Below, one piece after another: positions 19,095 through 27,205 of a stretch of 64,000 nt of DNA. Position 1 is the stretch's first letter. The number at the start of each line of letters is the position of its first letter. Position numbers and translations under genes: made by a program. Under the pieces are notes generated by a model. That model had not been told where the DNA came from, ran no database searches, and saw only the letters and a list, made by a program, of their open reading frames with translations. The stretch spans positions 173,054 to 237,053 of the forward strand of contig JAUSAZ010000144.1 of NCBI GenBank assembly GCA_030652255.1, given 5' to 3'. The DNA is from Myxococcales bacterium. GTDB lineage: Bacteria; Myxococcota_A; Polyangia; Polyangiales; Ga0077539.

Positions 19095-19886
19095 CTACGA
19101 GCCGCCGGGGATGGGGAGCGGCAGGCCGGTGCCGCCGCCCTGGGGCATGTGCGGGAGCGGCAGCGGGATGGTGTTGCCGGTGGGCTGCGCGGGAATGCCA
19201 GGGATGGGCACGCCGGGGATGGGGCCCGCGTTGGCGCCGTTGTTGAAACCGGGCACCGAGGGGGTAGGGAGCGCGGGCGGCCGCGACCCCGGCCCCGAGA
19301 AGAACCAGTTGCGCCCCGCGGCCCGGGCGCCAGCGTAGACGGTCTGCGCCGCGAGGAGGCACGGCGTCTCCGGGAGCCCGCGGTGCTCGCCGCGGCAGAG
19401 GCCGTTGAGGTCGTCGCGGAGGCGGTCGTCGACGCGGGTGCGGCGCCCCTCGGTGGTGTCGAGCGCGAGCCCGCCGGCGCCGTAGTTGCGATACCCGAAC
19501 TCGTGGCGCGCGCAGGCCCGGTCGAAGCTGTCTCGGAAGGGGCCGGATATCTCGCCGAAGGAGCAGCCGCGGCTCTCCCAGTTGAAGGGCGGGGGCCGCA
19601 CGCCGCGGAGGTTCTGGAAGGTCTGCAGCGGGAGCTGCATGTAGCCGTCGGCGACCGCGAGGACGATGCTGCGCGGCGCGTTGGCCGCGAGGGGCCGCGC
19701 GGCGGAGGCGCTACGGCTGCGGCGGCTGCGGCGGCTGCTGCCCTGGGTCGCAGGGGCGTTGCCGAGCATGCCGCCGAGCGCGTTCTGCGCGGCGCCCACG
19801 ACCTCGGTGGGGTTGTTCTGCGCGAGGGCGAGGAGGGGTGACGTGAGGCCCGCGAGGGCGACGACGAGGCATTCGCGGATTCGCAT
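19095..19886 (-). CDS. Secreted prokaryotic phospholipase A2-like protein
   Basis: 263 residues. A signal peptide (MRIRECLVVALAGLTSPLLALAQ) is followed by an Arg/Ser-rich segment (about 50-62). The PLA2 core is at about 105-180: GCSF..F..ACARHEFGYRNYG with catalytic His128, then RTRVDDRLRDDLNGLC with Asp153/154 as the His partner. Four Cys (108, 125, 164, 176) fit the two disulfides of Streptomyces-type bacterial PLA2. The calcium-ligand Asp of the usual RHDFG is Glu here. A Pro/Gly/Asn-rich C-terminal tail of about 60 residues is extra. It likely hydrolyses sn-2 ester bonds of phospholipids outside the cell. It is divergent from the glycosyltransferase gene. Confidence 0.75.
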   Translation of the reverse strand: MRIRECLVVALAGLTSPLLALAQNNPTEVVGAAQNALGGMLGNAPATQGSSRRSRRSRSASAARPLAANAPRSIVLAVADGYMQLPLQTFQNLRGVRPPPFNWESRGCSFGEISGPFRDSFDRACARHEFGYRNYGAGGLALDTTEGRRTRVDDRLRDDLNGLCRGEHRGLPETPCLLAAQTVYAGARAAGRNWFFSGPGSRPPALPTPSVPGFNNGANAGPIPGVPIPGIPAQPTGNTIPLPLPHMPQGGGTGLPLPIPGGS

Positions 19887-19969
19887 CGGAGGACGGTGCC
19901 CGAAGCGCAGAGCGACCACAAGCGCCCCGGCCACGCGGTCGGAGGGGCGTCGATCACCGGCGCTCGCGG

Positions 19970-19975
19970 TATCGT
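19970..19975 (+). promoter_or_regulatory. Putative -10 box (TATCGT) of the glycosyltransferase gene
   Basis: TATCGT lies 19 bases before the ATG at 19995 in the 108-base divergent gap. It is a member of the TANNNT class. Confidence 0.3.
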
Positions 19976-19994
19976 CGCCCGCTCCGTCTCGCCG

Positions 19995-21632
19995 ATGCCC
20001 CAACCCTCCCCCCTGGACACCTGCCGCCCCCGATCGCCGTCATGGCTCTGGGGCGTCGCGCTCGCGGGCATCGTCGTCGTGGCCCTCGCGCTGCGCCTTC
20101 CCTGGCTCGGCGCGCTTCCCAACCCCGCGGGCGACGAGGGCAACTGGACCCTCTTCGGCCTCGACGTGCTCGACGGCCGCGCCCCCCACATGCCACCCGA
20201 CGCGCGCTTCGTGAGCACCCTCTTCGCGCGCCTCATCGCCCTCTCCTTTCGCCTCCTGGGTGTCTCCTTCGCCAGCGCGCGCGCGGTCCCGGTCGCGGGC
20301 CTCACGCTCTGCCTCGTCGCCGCCGCCGTCACCCTCCGCCGGGTCGGCCTCCCCCGCGCGGGCCTCGCCGTCGCCGCCCTGCTCGCGGTGCACCCGTGGT
20401 CGGTGCTCTACAGCCGCAACGTCACGGTCCCCTACGCCCTCGCGCTGGGCCTCTCGGTGCTGGGCCCGCTGCTGGCGCTCTACGCGACCCGCGCCCCCAC
20501 CGCGCTCGCCCTCCTGCTCGCCGGGCAGTGCCTCGCCCTCGGCGTCCACTTCACCCCGCTCGCGCTGCTCCCCATCGCCGCGTCCGCGTGGTGGGTGCTC
20601 GCCGCGCACCGCGCCCTGCTCCGACGACCCGCGCTCTGGGCCTCCCTCGCGCTCGCCTCGCTGCACCTCGCGCCGGTGCTCCTCGGCGCGGCTTCCGTCG
20701 CCAGGCAGCAGCACGTCTCGCCCGCGCGGTGGATCATCCACCTGGGCGCCCGGGTCCACGTCTTCGCCCTCACCGTCGTCGGCGGCTGGACCGGCGAGTC
20801 CACCCTCCGGCACTTCACCGGCGGGGCCGTCGCGCGCCCGCTGGAGTGGGCCCTCGGCGCGCTCGCCGTCGCCGTCCTCGCCTTCGCGCTGCGCCCGACG
20901 GAGCGCGCCCCCGCGGCCGACGCGCTCGCCCGTCTCGCCCGGGCGCACCTGGTCGCGGCGCTCCTCGGGCTGCCGCTGCTACTGGCCACCGCGCGCCCCT
21001 GGAACCTCCCCGCCATCGACGCCGAGCGCTACCTCTTCGCGACGCTCGCGCCCGCCATCCTCGCCCTCGGCGCGCTCGCCGAGGACCGCGCCGCCCGCGC
21101 CCGGCTCCTCCCCGCCGCGGTAGCGATGTACCTCCTCGTCGTGCCCACCGGGCGCGCGGCGCGCTTCTTCGTCTGCGGAGGATCACCCGACGCGGGCTTC
21201 TACACGCTCGCCGGCGGCGGCGGATACCGCGGCTGGAAGGGCGCCCGGGAGCGCGTCGCCGTCGCCGACCTGCTGCGCCGCGAGGTCGACCGCGCGCGGG
21301 CCGGGCGCCCCGCGCTGGTGGTGTTCAACGACTACGCCTTCCACCCGCTGCACTTCGCCAGCCGCCGCGGCGGGCCGTGGAGCCACGACGGCCGCTTCCC
21401 CCTGCCCGACCTCCCCCGCCACCAGCACTTCTTCGTCACCTGGAGCGACGGGCTCCTCGCGCCGGGCTTCGGGCCGCCGGAGGAGCTACGCCTGCACCGC
21501 GCGATGCGGGCGCTCATGCGCTCGGGGCGCTTCGGCGCGCTGCGGCGCGAGCGGGTGTTCGTTCAACCCGACGGGTCGCCGCTGCTGGAGCTGTGGTCCG
21601 CCGAGCGGGCTACGGGGTCGCGCGCGGAGTGA
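19995..21632 (+). CDS. Polytopic membrane glycosyltransferase-like protein (GT39/ArnT-type fold)
   Basis: 545 residues with about 10-12 hydrophobic segments. The first periplasmic loop has the acidic pair in LPNPAGDEGNWTLFGLDVL, matching the catalytic Asp-Glu loop of GT-C enzymes (ArnT, PMT). Later features are HPWSVLYSRNVTVPYAL and a C-terminal soluble domain (about 430-545). Enzymes of this class transfer a sugar from a polyprenyl-phosphate donor on the outer face of the inner membrane; the acceptor is unknown. The ATG at 19995 was chosen because a membrane helix begins soon after and the upstream frame has no good start. Its 3' end overlaps the convergent sulfatase-fold gene by 23 bases. 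Confidence 0.7.
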   Translation: MPQPSPLDTCRPRSPSWLWGVALAGIVVVALALRLPWLGALPNPAGDEGNWTLFGLDVLDGRAPHMPPDARFVSTLFARLIALSFRLLGVSFASARAVPVAGLTLCLVAAAVTLRRVGLPRAGLAVAALLAVHPWSVLYSRNVTVPYALALGLSVLGPLLALYATRAPTALALLLAGQCLALGVHFTPLALLPIAASAWWVLAAHRALLRRPALWASLALASLHLAPVLLGAASVARQQHVSPARWIIHLGARVHVFALTVVGGWTGESTLRHFTGGAVARPLEWALGALAVAVLAFALRPTERAPAADALARLARAHLVAALLGLPLLLATARPWNLPAIDAERYLFATLAPAILALGALAEDRAARARLLPAAVAMYLLVVPTGRAARFFVCGGSPDAGFYTLAGGGGYRGWKGARERVAVADLLRREVDRARAGRPALVVFNDYAFHPLHFASRRGGPWSHDGRFPLPDLPRHQHFFVTWSDGLLAPGFGPPEELRLHRAMRALMRSGRFGALRRERVFVQPDGSPLLELWSAERATGSRAE

Positions 21633-24273
21633 TCTCCACCGGGGCGATCTCCAGCCGGGCGTCGGTGGAGTTCACCCCGACGGGTGCGATGAGCCGGCCC
21701 TCGCCCTCCACTTCCAGCGACACGAAGGTTCGCAGCCGGACGGGGCGCATCTCGGGGTCGACCCGCAGCGAGACCTCGTCGCGGAGGATCTCCCCGGCGC
21801 GCCACTCGGTCGTCGGGTAGCGCCCGTAGATGGGCGCGTGGCGCGCGACAAACAGCGGCCAGATGGGCTGCCCGTCCACCGGGTCGAAGGACACCACGAT
21901 GTACACGGGCACCCGCGTGCGGCGCAGCACGCGCCAGTAGAGCACCGCGCGGTAGGTGCCATCGATGGGCACCTGCTCGGCGGGCAGGTCGTAGCCGAGG
22001 AGCTCGGCGATGTCGCCGAAGCGGACGTGCAGCGGGTGCTGCATCGGCGGCTCGGCGGGCAGCCGCGCGGCGGTGATCAGCTCGTTGGAGCGGTTGGCCG
22101 CGAGGGCGGCGTGGTCGGTCCAGGTGACGAGCCGCTCGCGAAGGTCGGCGGCGACGTCGGGGCGGTCGTCGTAGAGGTTGCGGATCTCGCCCCGGTCGCG
22201 GGAGATGTCGAAGAGCTCCCAGGTGCCGCGGCGCAGGTCGTGGATGAGCTTGAAGGGCGGCGCGTAGATGGACTTCTGCTCGGAGGGGAAGAGCCCGTCG
22301 GGGGTGACCTCGGCGAAGAGCGAGCGGCGCCACCCCGGCGGCATGAGAGAGCCCGGCGCCGGGTCGTAGAGCACCGGGAGCAGCGAGCGACCCGACACCG
22401 GCTCGACCACCTGCCGGTTGGCGAAGTTGAGCAGCGTGGGGTTGAGGTCGAAGAGGTTGGTGAGCGCGTGGCGGGGCCCCGGCGCGACGCCCGGCGCGCG
22501 CACGATGATGGGCACCCGAAGCGCCTCGTCGTGGAGGTCGAAGGAGTGGTGGTAGACCCCGTGCTCGCCGAAGGCCTCGCCGTGGTCGCCGAAGATCACC
22601 ACCACCAGCGGGCGCCGGGCGGCCATGGCCTCCAGCTGGGTGAGCACCGGCCCGATGGCCTCGTCGGCGCCGGCGAGCTCCTCGTCGTACTGGTCGACCT
22701 GGCGGTGCCCGAAGTCCCGCGGCGTGGTGCGGTCGCGGTACGGGTCGTGGGTCTCCATGATGTGCGACCAGAGGAAGAAGGGCCGCGGGTCGTCCTCGTG
22801 CTCGCGGAGGTAGGCCTGGATGCGCGCGATGCTCGGGGCCGGGTCGGGCTTGAACCCGGGCTCCTCCACCACCTGCTGGAAGCCCTGGAAGAAGCCCGCG
22901 GTGTGGGAGAAGTACGCCGTCGCAGGGAAGGCCGCGGTGGCATAGCCCGCGGTCTCGAGCTGCTCGGCGAGCGTGAGGTTGGAGAGCGCCAGCGGGGGAA
23001 ACTGCACGTCGTTGCCCCACGCCACGAGCGAGGCGTAGCGGCCCGCCCAGATGCTCCCGAAGGAGCGCAGCGAGCGGGGCGAGGCGCAGTAGGCGTTGGT
23101 GAAGCGCGCGGCGCCGAGGGCGAAGCGGTCGATGTTGGGCGTCGTCGGCCGACGGTAGCCGTAGCAGCCCATGTGATCGGGCCGCATCGCGTCGATGGAG
23201 AGCAGGACGAAGCTCGGCGGGCGCTCGGCCACCTCCGGCGGCAGCGTCACCAGGTGGCCGGTGCTCTCCTCGGCCTCGAGCCGGGCGTCGCGGCCGGAGC
23301 AGTTCTCGTCGCGGCCGTTGCCGGGCACGTCGTGGGCGCGGGGCGAGATGCGCGCGTCGCGGTCGTTGCAGTCGCCGCCGTTGAAGACGGCGGAGTACCC
23401 ATCGCCGTCGAAGTCGAGGCTGAGCTGTAGCGTTCGCGCGACCCGCTGCGCCAGCAGGCTGCGGTTGAAGAGCGTGGCGGCGACGGTCTGCCGGGCGCCG
23501 AGGGTGAAGGCCGAGGTGACCATCGCCGCGACGGCCACCAGCGAGAGCGCCAGCGGGACGCGGCGGGCGAGCGGCGCATCGCGGCGGACGGTGCGGCGCC
23601 CGAGCAGCAGCAGCGCGAGCCCGTTGGCGACGACGAGCGCGCCGAGGAGCCCGACGGCGCCGAACTCCAGGTTGCGAAACGCCGCCCAGTTGAGGGCGAA
23701 GAAGCGCACCGTCTGCCCGGCCACGATGACCCCGGTGGCGGTGAGCACCACCCCCGGCGACCCGAAGCGGCCGAGGCGGTGGAAGAACCAGCGCAGCGGC
23801 CCGGAGACCAGCAGGAGGAGCAGCGCGGCGGCGGCGGCGAAGGCGAAGGGCGCGAGGAAGATCGCGAGCGAGGCCAGGGACTGCGAGTGGAAGGTGCGGT
23901 GGACGGTGTACGAGAGGGGGTAGAGGGGCCCGGAGACCATGGCGATGCCCAGCGCCAGGGAGGCCACGCCCGCGGCGGCGTCGGGGTCGCGGGCGAACCA
24001 GCGGCGCGGCCCGCCGAGGGCCCACGCGGCGGCGCGGCAGAGCCACGGCACGGTGCGGGCGGAGTAGAGGATGAGCTCCTCGAGCAGGCCGAGGACGATG
24101 CCGAGGCTGAGCAGCGTGGCGGCGCACTGGGCCACCACGAGCAGCCCTAGCGAGGGCGGCAGCGATCCGCGCGGGGCCCGCGACCAGGCGAGCAGCCCGT
24201 CGGCGAGGCCGACGCCCCCGAGCGCGACGAGACCCGCCGTGAGCCCGAGCCCGCGCGTCAGCCGGGGGGTCAC
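21610..24273 (-). CDS. Membrane sulfatase/phosphoethanolamine-transferase-fold protein with MopE metal-binding motif
   Basis: 887 residues. The GTG start at 24273 overlaps the prfB stop (GTGA), implying coupling. About six transmembrane helices occupy residues 8-258. A calcium/copper-type 'DFDGDGY...GGDCND' motif with closing DENCSG follows at 287-326, as in MopE. An alkaline-phosphatase/sulfatase-superfamily domain spans about 355-720: LLSIDAMRPDHMGCYGY, SHIMETHDPY and IFGDHGEAFGEHG, the metal-binding block. A C-terminal beta-rich domain ends the protein. The sulfatase CxPxR motif is absent; the aligned stretch is SLRSFGSIWAG, so the nucleophile is likely Ser and the enzyme may be a phosphotransferase or phosphodiesterase instead. 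The substrate is unknown. Confidence 0.75.
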   Translation of the reverse strand: MTPRLTRGLGLTAGLVALGGVGLADGLLAWSRAPRGSLPPSLGLLVVAQCAATLLSLGIVLGLLEELILYSARTVPWLCRAAAWALGGPRRWFARDPDAAAGVASLALGIAMVSGPLYPLSYTVHRTFHSQSLASLAIFLAPFAFAAAAALLLLLVSGPLRWFFHRLGRFGSPGVVLTATGVIVAGQTVRFFALNWAAFRNLEFGAVGLLGALVVANGLALLLLGRRTVRRDAPLARRVPLALSLVAVAAMVTSAFTLGARQTVAATLFNRSLLAQRVARTLQLSLDFDGDGYSAVFNGGDCNDRDARISPRAHDVPGNGRDENCSGRDARLEAEESTGHLVTLPPEVAERPPSFVLLSIDAMRPDHMGCYGYRRPTTPNIDRFALGAARFTNAYCASPRSLRSFGSIWAGRYASLVAWGNDVQFPPLALSNLTLAEQLETAGYATAAFPATAYFSHTAGFFQGFQQVVEEPGFKPDPAPSIARIQAYLREHEDDPRPFFLWSHIMETHDPYRDRTTPRDFGHRQVDQYDEELAGADEAIGPVLTQLEAMAARRPLVVVIFGDHGEAFGEHGVYHHSFDLHDEALRVPIIVRAPGVAPGPRHALTNLFDLNPTLLNFANRQVVEPVSGRSLLPVLYDPAPGSLMPPGWRRSLFAEVTPDGLFPSEQKSIYAPPFKLIHDLRRGTWELFDISRDRGEIRNLYDDRPDVAADLRERLVTWTDHAALAANRSNELITAARLPAEPPMQHPLHVRFGDIAELLGYDLPAEQVPIDGTYRAVLYWRVLRRTRVPVYIVVSFDPVDGQPIWPLFVARHAPIYGRYPTTEWRAGEILRDEVSLRVDPEMRPVRLRTFVSLEVEGEGRLIAPVGVNSTDARLEIAPVEITPRATP

Positions 24274-25386
24274 GCGCTCGCGGTCTTCTTCTTCATCGCG
24301 CCGAGCAGCGACGACTCGATGAACGGGTCGAGCTCGCCGTCGAGCACCGCGGAGATGTTGCCGGTCTCGTGCTCGGTGCGCAGGTCCTTCACGAGCTGGT
24401 AGGGCGCCATCACGTAGTTGCGCACCTGGTGCCCGAAGGCGATGTCCGACTTGTTGGACTCGAACTTCCCCTTGAAGGCGTCCTCGCGGATCTGCTTCTC
24501 CCGGGCGTACAGCTTGCCCTTCAGGGTCTTGAGCGCGATGCGGCGGTTCTCGTGCTGCGAGCGCTCGCTCTGGCACTTCACCACGATGCCGGTGGCCTTG
24601 TGCGTGAGGCGCACCGCGGTCTCGACCTTGTTGACGTTCTGCCCGCCTTTGCCGCCCGAGCGGAAGGTGTCGGTGTCGTAGTCGCCGTCCTTCAGCTCGA
24701 TCTCGAACTCGTCGTCGAGGTCGGGCGTCACCGCCACCGCGGCGAAGGCCGTCTGCCGCCGCGCGTTGCCGTCGAAGGGGCTGATGCGCACGAGGCGATG
24801 CACGCCGTTTTCGTTCTTCAGGTACCCGAAGGCGTTGATGCCGCTCACCTGGATCGACACGCTCTTGAGCCCGGCCTCTTCGCCTTCGGTCTCGTCGAGC
24901 AGCTTCACCGTGAACCCGCGCTTCTCCGCCCAGCGGCCGTACATGCGCAGGAGCATCTGGGTCCAGTCCATGGCGTCGACCCCGCCGGCGCCGGCGTTGA
25001 TCTCGACGATGGCGTCGACCTTGTCCTCGGGCTCCGAGAGCATCTGGTCGAGCTCCATCTTGCGGGTGCGCGTCTCCAGCCTCTCGGCCGCGACCGCGAC
25101 CTCGGCGCCCACGGACTCGTCGTTCTCCTCCGCGGCCATCGCGAGCAGCTCGACCGCGTCGGCCACCTCACGCTGCAGCCCCTCCACCGACAGGACCATG
25201 GCCTCCTTGTCGGCCCGCTCCTTCAACAGCTTCTGGCTGGTCGGCCGGTTCCAGAAGTCGGGATCGCCGCTCTCGGCGTCGATCTCCTCCACGCGCTTCT
25301 TCAGCCTCGGGAGGTCAAAGATGCCTCCCGAGGTTCTCCGCCCGCCGGGCGAGATCCTCTAACTGGTTTCGGGTGTCGCTGATCAT
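24270..25386 (-). CDS. prfB: Peptide chain release factor 2, with programmed +1 frameshift
   Basis: RF2 terminates translation at UGA and UAA. The coding region starts at the ATG at 25386 with 23 codons (MISDTRNQLEDLARRAENLG then RHL). It then meets an in-frame TGA at 25317-25315 and continues in the +1 frame from GAC at 25316 (DLPRLKKRVEEID...), giving 371 residues, close to the 365 of E. coli. Diagnostic sites are SPF (RISPFDG) for stop-codon recognition and GGQ (SGGKGGQNVNKVETAV) for peptide release. The zero-frame stop is conserved autoregulation, not damage. The gene is divergent from the FAD monooxygenase gene. The downstream sulfatase-fold gene overlaps its stop by three bases. Confidence 0.96.
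25314..25331 (-). promoter_or_regulatory. prfB programmed +1 frameshift site
   Basis: On the mRNA strand the sequence reads CGGGAGGCATCTTTGAC. A Shine-Dalgarno-like GGGAGG lies three bases before the slippery codon CTT, followed by TGA and C. This is the canonical RF2 arrangement (E. coli has AGGGGGTATCTTTGAC). Low RF2 slows UGA decoding, and the ribosome slips +1 onto UUU to read GAC. The start of the second frame matches RF2 exactly. Confidence 0.95.
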
Positions 25387-25470
25387 GGCGGCGCACGGAT
25401 TACCTCCCCGCCCGCACCGGGTCAACGGCGTTGCTCCCCGGGCGCACCCTCGCCGCGCTCGTCGATGGGG

Positions 25471-25476
25471 TATCGT
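25471..25476 (+). promoter_or_regulatory. Putative -10 box (TATCGT) of the FAD monooxygenase gene
   Basis: TATCGT ends nine bases before the ATG at 25486; no Shine-Dalgarno intervenes. It argues against the in-frame ATG at 25465, which would lie upstream of the box. Confidence 0.35.
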
Positions 25477-25485
25477 CCGCGCCCG

Positions 25486-27198
25486 ATGATGGACTCCCCG
25501 ATCGACGTTCTTGTGGTGGGCGCGGGCCCGACGGGCCTCACGCTGGCGTGCGAGCTGCTGCACCGCGGCCTCACGGTCCGGGTCGTGGACGCGGCCGAGG
25601 CCCCGCTCCCGTGGTCGCGGGCGGTCGGCGTGCACGCCCGCACGCTGGAGATCCTGCACCGCATGGGCGTTGCGGAGGAGCTCATCGCGAAGGGCCAGAA
25701 GCTCCACGGCGCCACGCTCTGGTCTGGCGGCGAGACGCTCGCCCGCATCGACTTCGCCGAGCTCGACACGGCCTTCCCCTTCCTGCTCTGCGTGCCGCAG
25801 CCCGACACCGAGGCCGTGCTCCTGGGGCTGCTCGAGCGTCTCGGCGGCAGGGTGGAGCGGGCCGTGGCGCTGCGCTCCTTCCGCCAGGACGGCGGCGGCG
25901 TCACGGCGGTGCTCGCGGGGGCGGAGGCCACGGAGACCGTGCGCGCGGCGTGGATGGTCGGCTGCGACGGCGCCCACAGCGCGGTGCGCCGGGGCCTCGA
26001 CCTGAGCTTCGAGGGCGAGACCTACGAAGACCGCTTCCTGCTCGCCGACGTGTCGATCGCCTGGGACACCCGCGACGACCGGGTCAGCACGTACTTCTCC
26101 GACGACGGGCTCGTCGCGTGCTTCCCGCTCCCGGCGGGGCGCTGGCGGCTCATCTTCACCGCGCCCGCGGGCGACGACGCCACCGCGGCGCCCTCGCTCG
26201 CAGAGGTGCAGGCGATCTTCGCGAAGCGCAGCGGCAACGGCGGGGCGCTGTCCGACCTCACCTGGTCGTCGCGCTTTCGCATTCACTGCCGCCAGGTGAC
26301 CCAGTACCGCGACGACCGGGTGTTCATCGCCGGCGACGCGGCGCACATCCACAGCCCCGTCGGCGGCCAGGGGATGAACACCGGCATCCAGGACGCGCAC
26401 AACCTCGCGTGGAAGCTCGCGCAGGTGCACCATGGCGTCGCGCGGGGGCGGCTGCTCGACAGCTACCACGACGAGCGCCACGCGGTGGGGCAGAGCGTGC
26501 TGCGCAGCACCGACGCGGCCACGAAGGTGGGCACCGTCCGGATGCCCGCGGCCCGCGCCGTGCGCGACCAGGTGGCGCGGATGCTCACGAGCTTCGAGGT
26601 GATCCAGCACCGGGTGGCGCGCGAGGTCGCCGAGCTCACCGTGGGCTACGAGCGCAGCGCCCTCTCCGGCGAGCACTCCCAGGGGATCCTCCAGGGCCGC
26701 ATCGGCGCGGCGTCGGGCGGAGAGACCCCGACGGTGGCGTCCATCCGCTCCTTCGACGGCGCCGTCGCGGCCGGCCAGCGGGCGCGCGACGGGCGCGCCA
26801 CCCGCGCCGGCGAGTCGGGCACCCGCGCGCTGCTCGAGACCCTCGACGACCGCCGATGGAACCTCCTCCTCTTCGACGGCCGCAGCGACAGCCCCGACGG
26901 CTACGCCCGCTTCGCCGCCATCGCCGGCGCGGTGCGCTCGCGCTACGGCGAGGCCGTCGACGTCACGGTGATCACCCCGCGAAGCGCGCGCCCCGCCGAG
27001 CTGCCCGACGGGCTCGCGGTGCTGCTCGACCCCGACGCCGAGCTCGAGCGGGCCTTCGGCGCCGAGACCGAGTGCGCCTACCTCCTCCGCCCCGACCTCT
27101 ACGTGGGCTACCGCTGTCAGCCCGCCGACGAGGGCCGCCTGCTCGCGTACCTCCGGCCGCTGCTGCGGGTCACCAGCGAGCAGCCCGCCGGGGCCTGA
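25486..27198 (+). CDS. FAD-dependent aromatic hydroxylase (class A flavoprotein monooxygenase)
   Basis: 570 residues. The order of motifs is that of the PheA/MhpA/RdmE group: Rossmann VVGAGPTGLTLACELLHRG near the N-terminus, the middle GCDGAHSAVRRGL (DG motif) and VFIAGDAAHIHSPVGGQGMN (GD motif binding the FAD ribose), then TGIQDAHNLAWKLA. A C-terminal thioredoxin-like region (about 450-570) follows, as in phenol hydroxylases. It would use NAD(P)H and O2 to hydroxylate an aromatic or polyketide-like substrate. No pathway genes adjoin it, so the substrate is open. It converges with the kinase gene, only seven bases between stops. Confidence 0.85.
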   Translation: MMDSPIDVLVVGAGPTGLTLACELLHRGLTVRVVDAAEAPLPWSRAVGVHARTLEILHRMGVAEELIAKGQKLHGATLWSGGETLARIDFAELDTAFPFLLCVPQPDTEAVLLGLLERLGGRVERAVALRSFRQDGGGVTAVLAGAEATETVRAAWMVGCDGAHSAVRRGLDLSFEGETYEDRFLLADVSIAWDTRDDRVSTYFSDDGLVACFPLPAGRWRLIFTAPAGDDATAAPSLAEVQAIFAKRSGNGGALSDLTWSSRFRIHCRQVTQYRDDRVFIAGDAAHIHSPVGGQGMNTGIQDAHNLAWKLAQVHHGVARGRLLDSYHDERHAVGQSVLRSTDAATKVGTVRMPAARAVRDQVARMLTSFEVIQHRVAREVAELTVGYERSALSGEHSQGILQGRIGAASGGETPTVASIRSFDGAVAAGQRARDGRATRAGESGTRALLETLDDRRWNLLLFDGRSDSPDGYARFAAIAGAVRSRYGEAVDVTVITPRSARPAELPDGLAVLLDPDAELERAFGAETECAYLLRPDLYVGYRCQPADEGRLLAYLRPLLRVTSEQPAGA

Positions 27199-27205
27199 GC
27201 ACCGC

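Noticed and set aside
25315..25317. prfB as a pseudogene because of an internal TGA
   Set aside because: The stop lies within the conserved CTT-TGA-C frameshift signal with its Shine-Dalgarno; this is normal for RF2.
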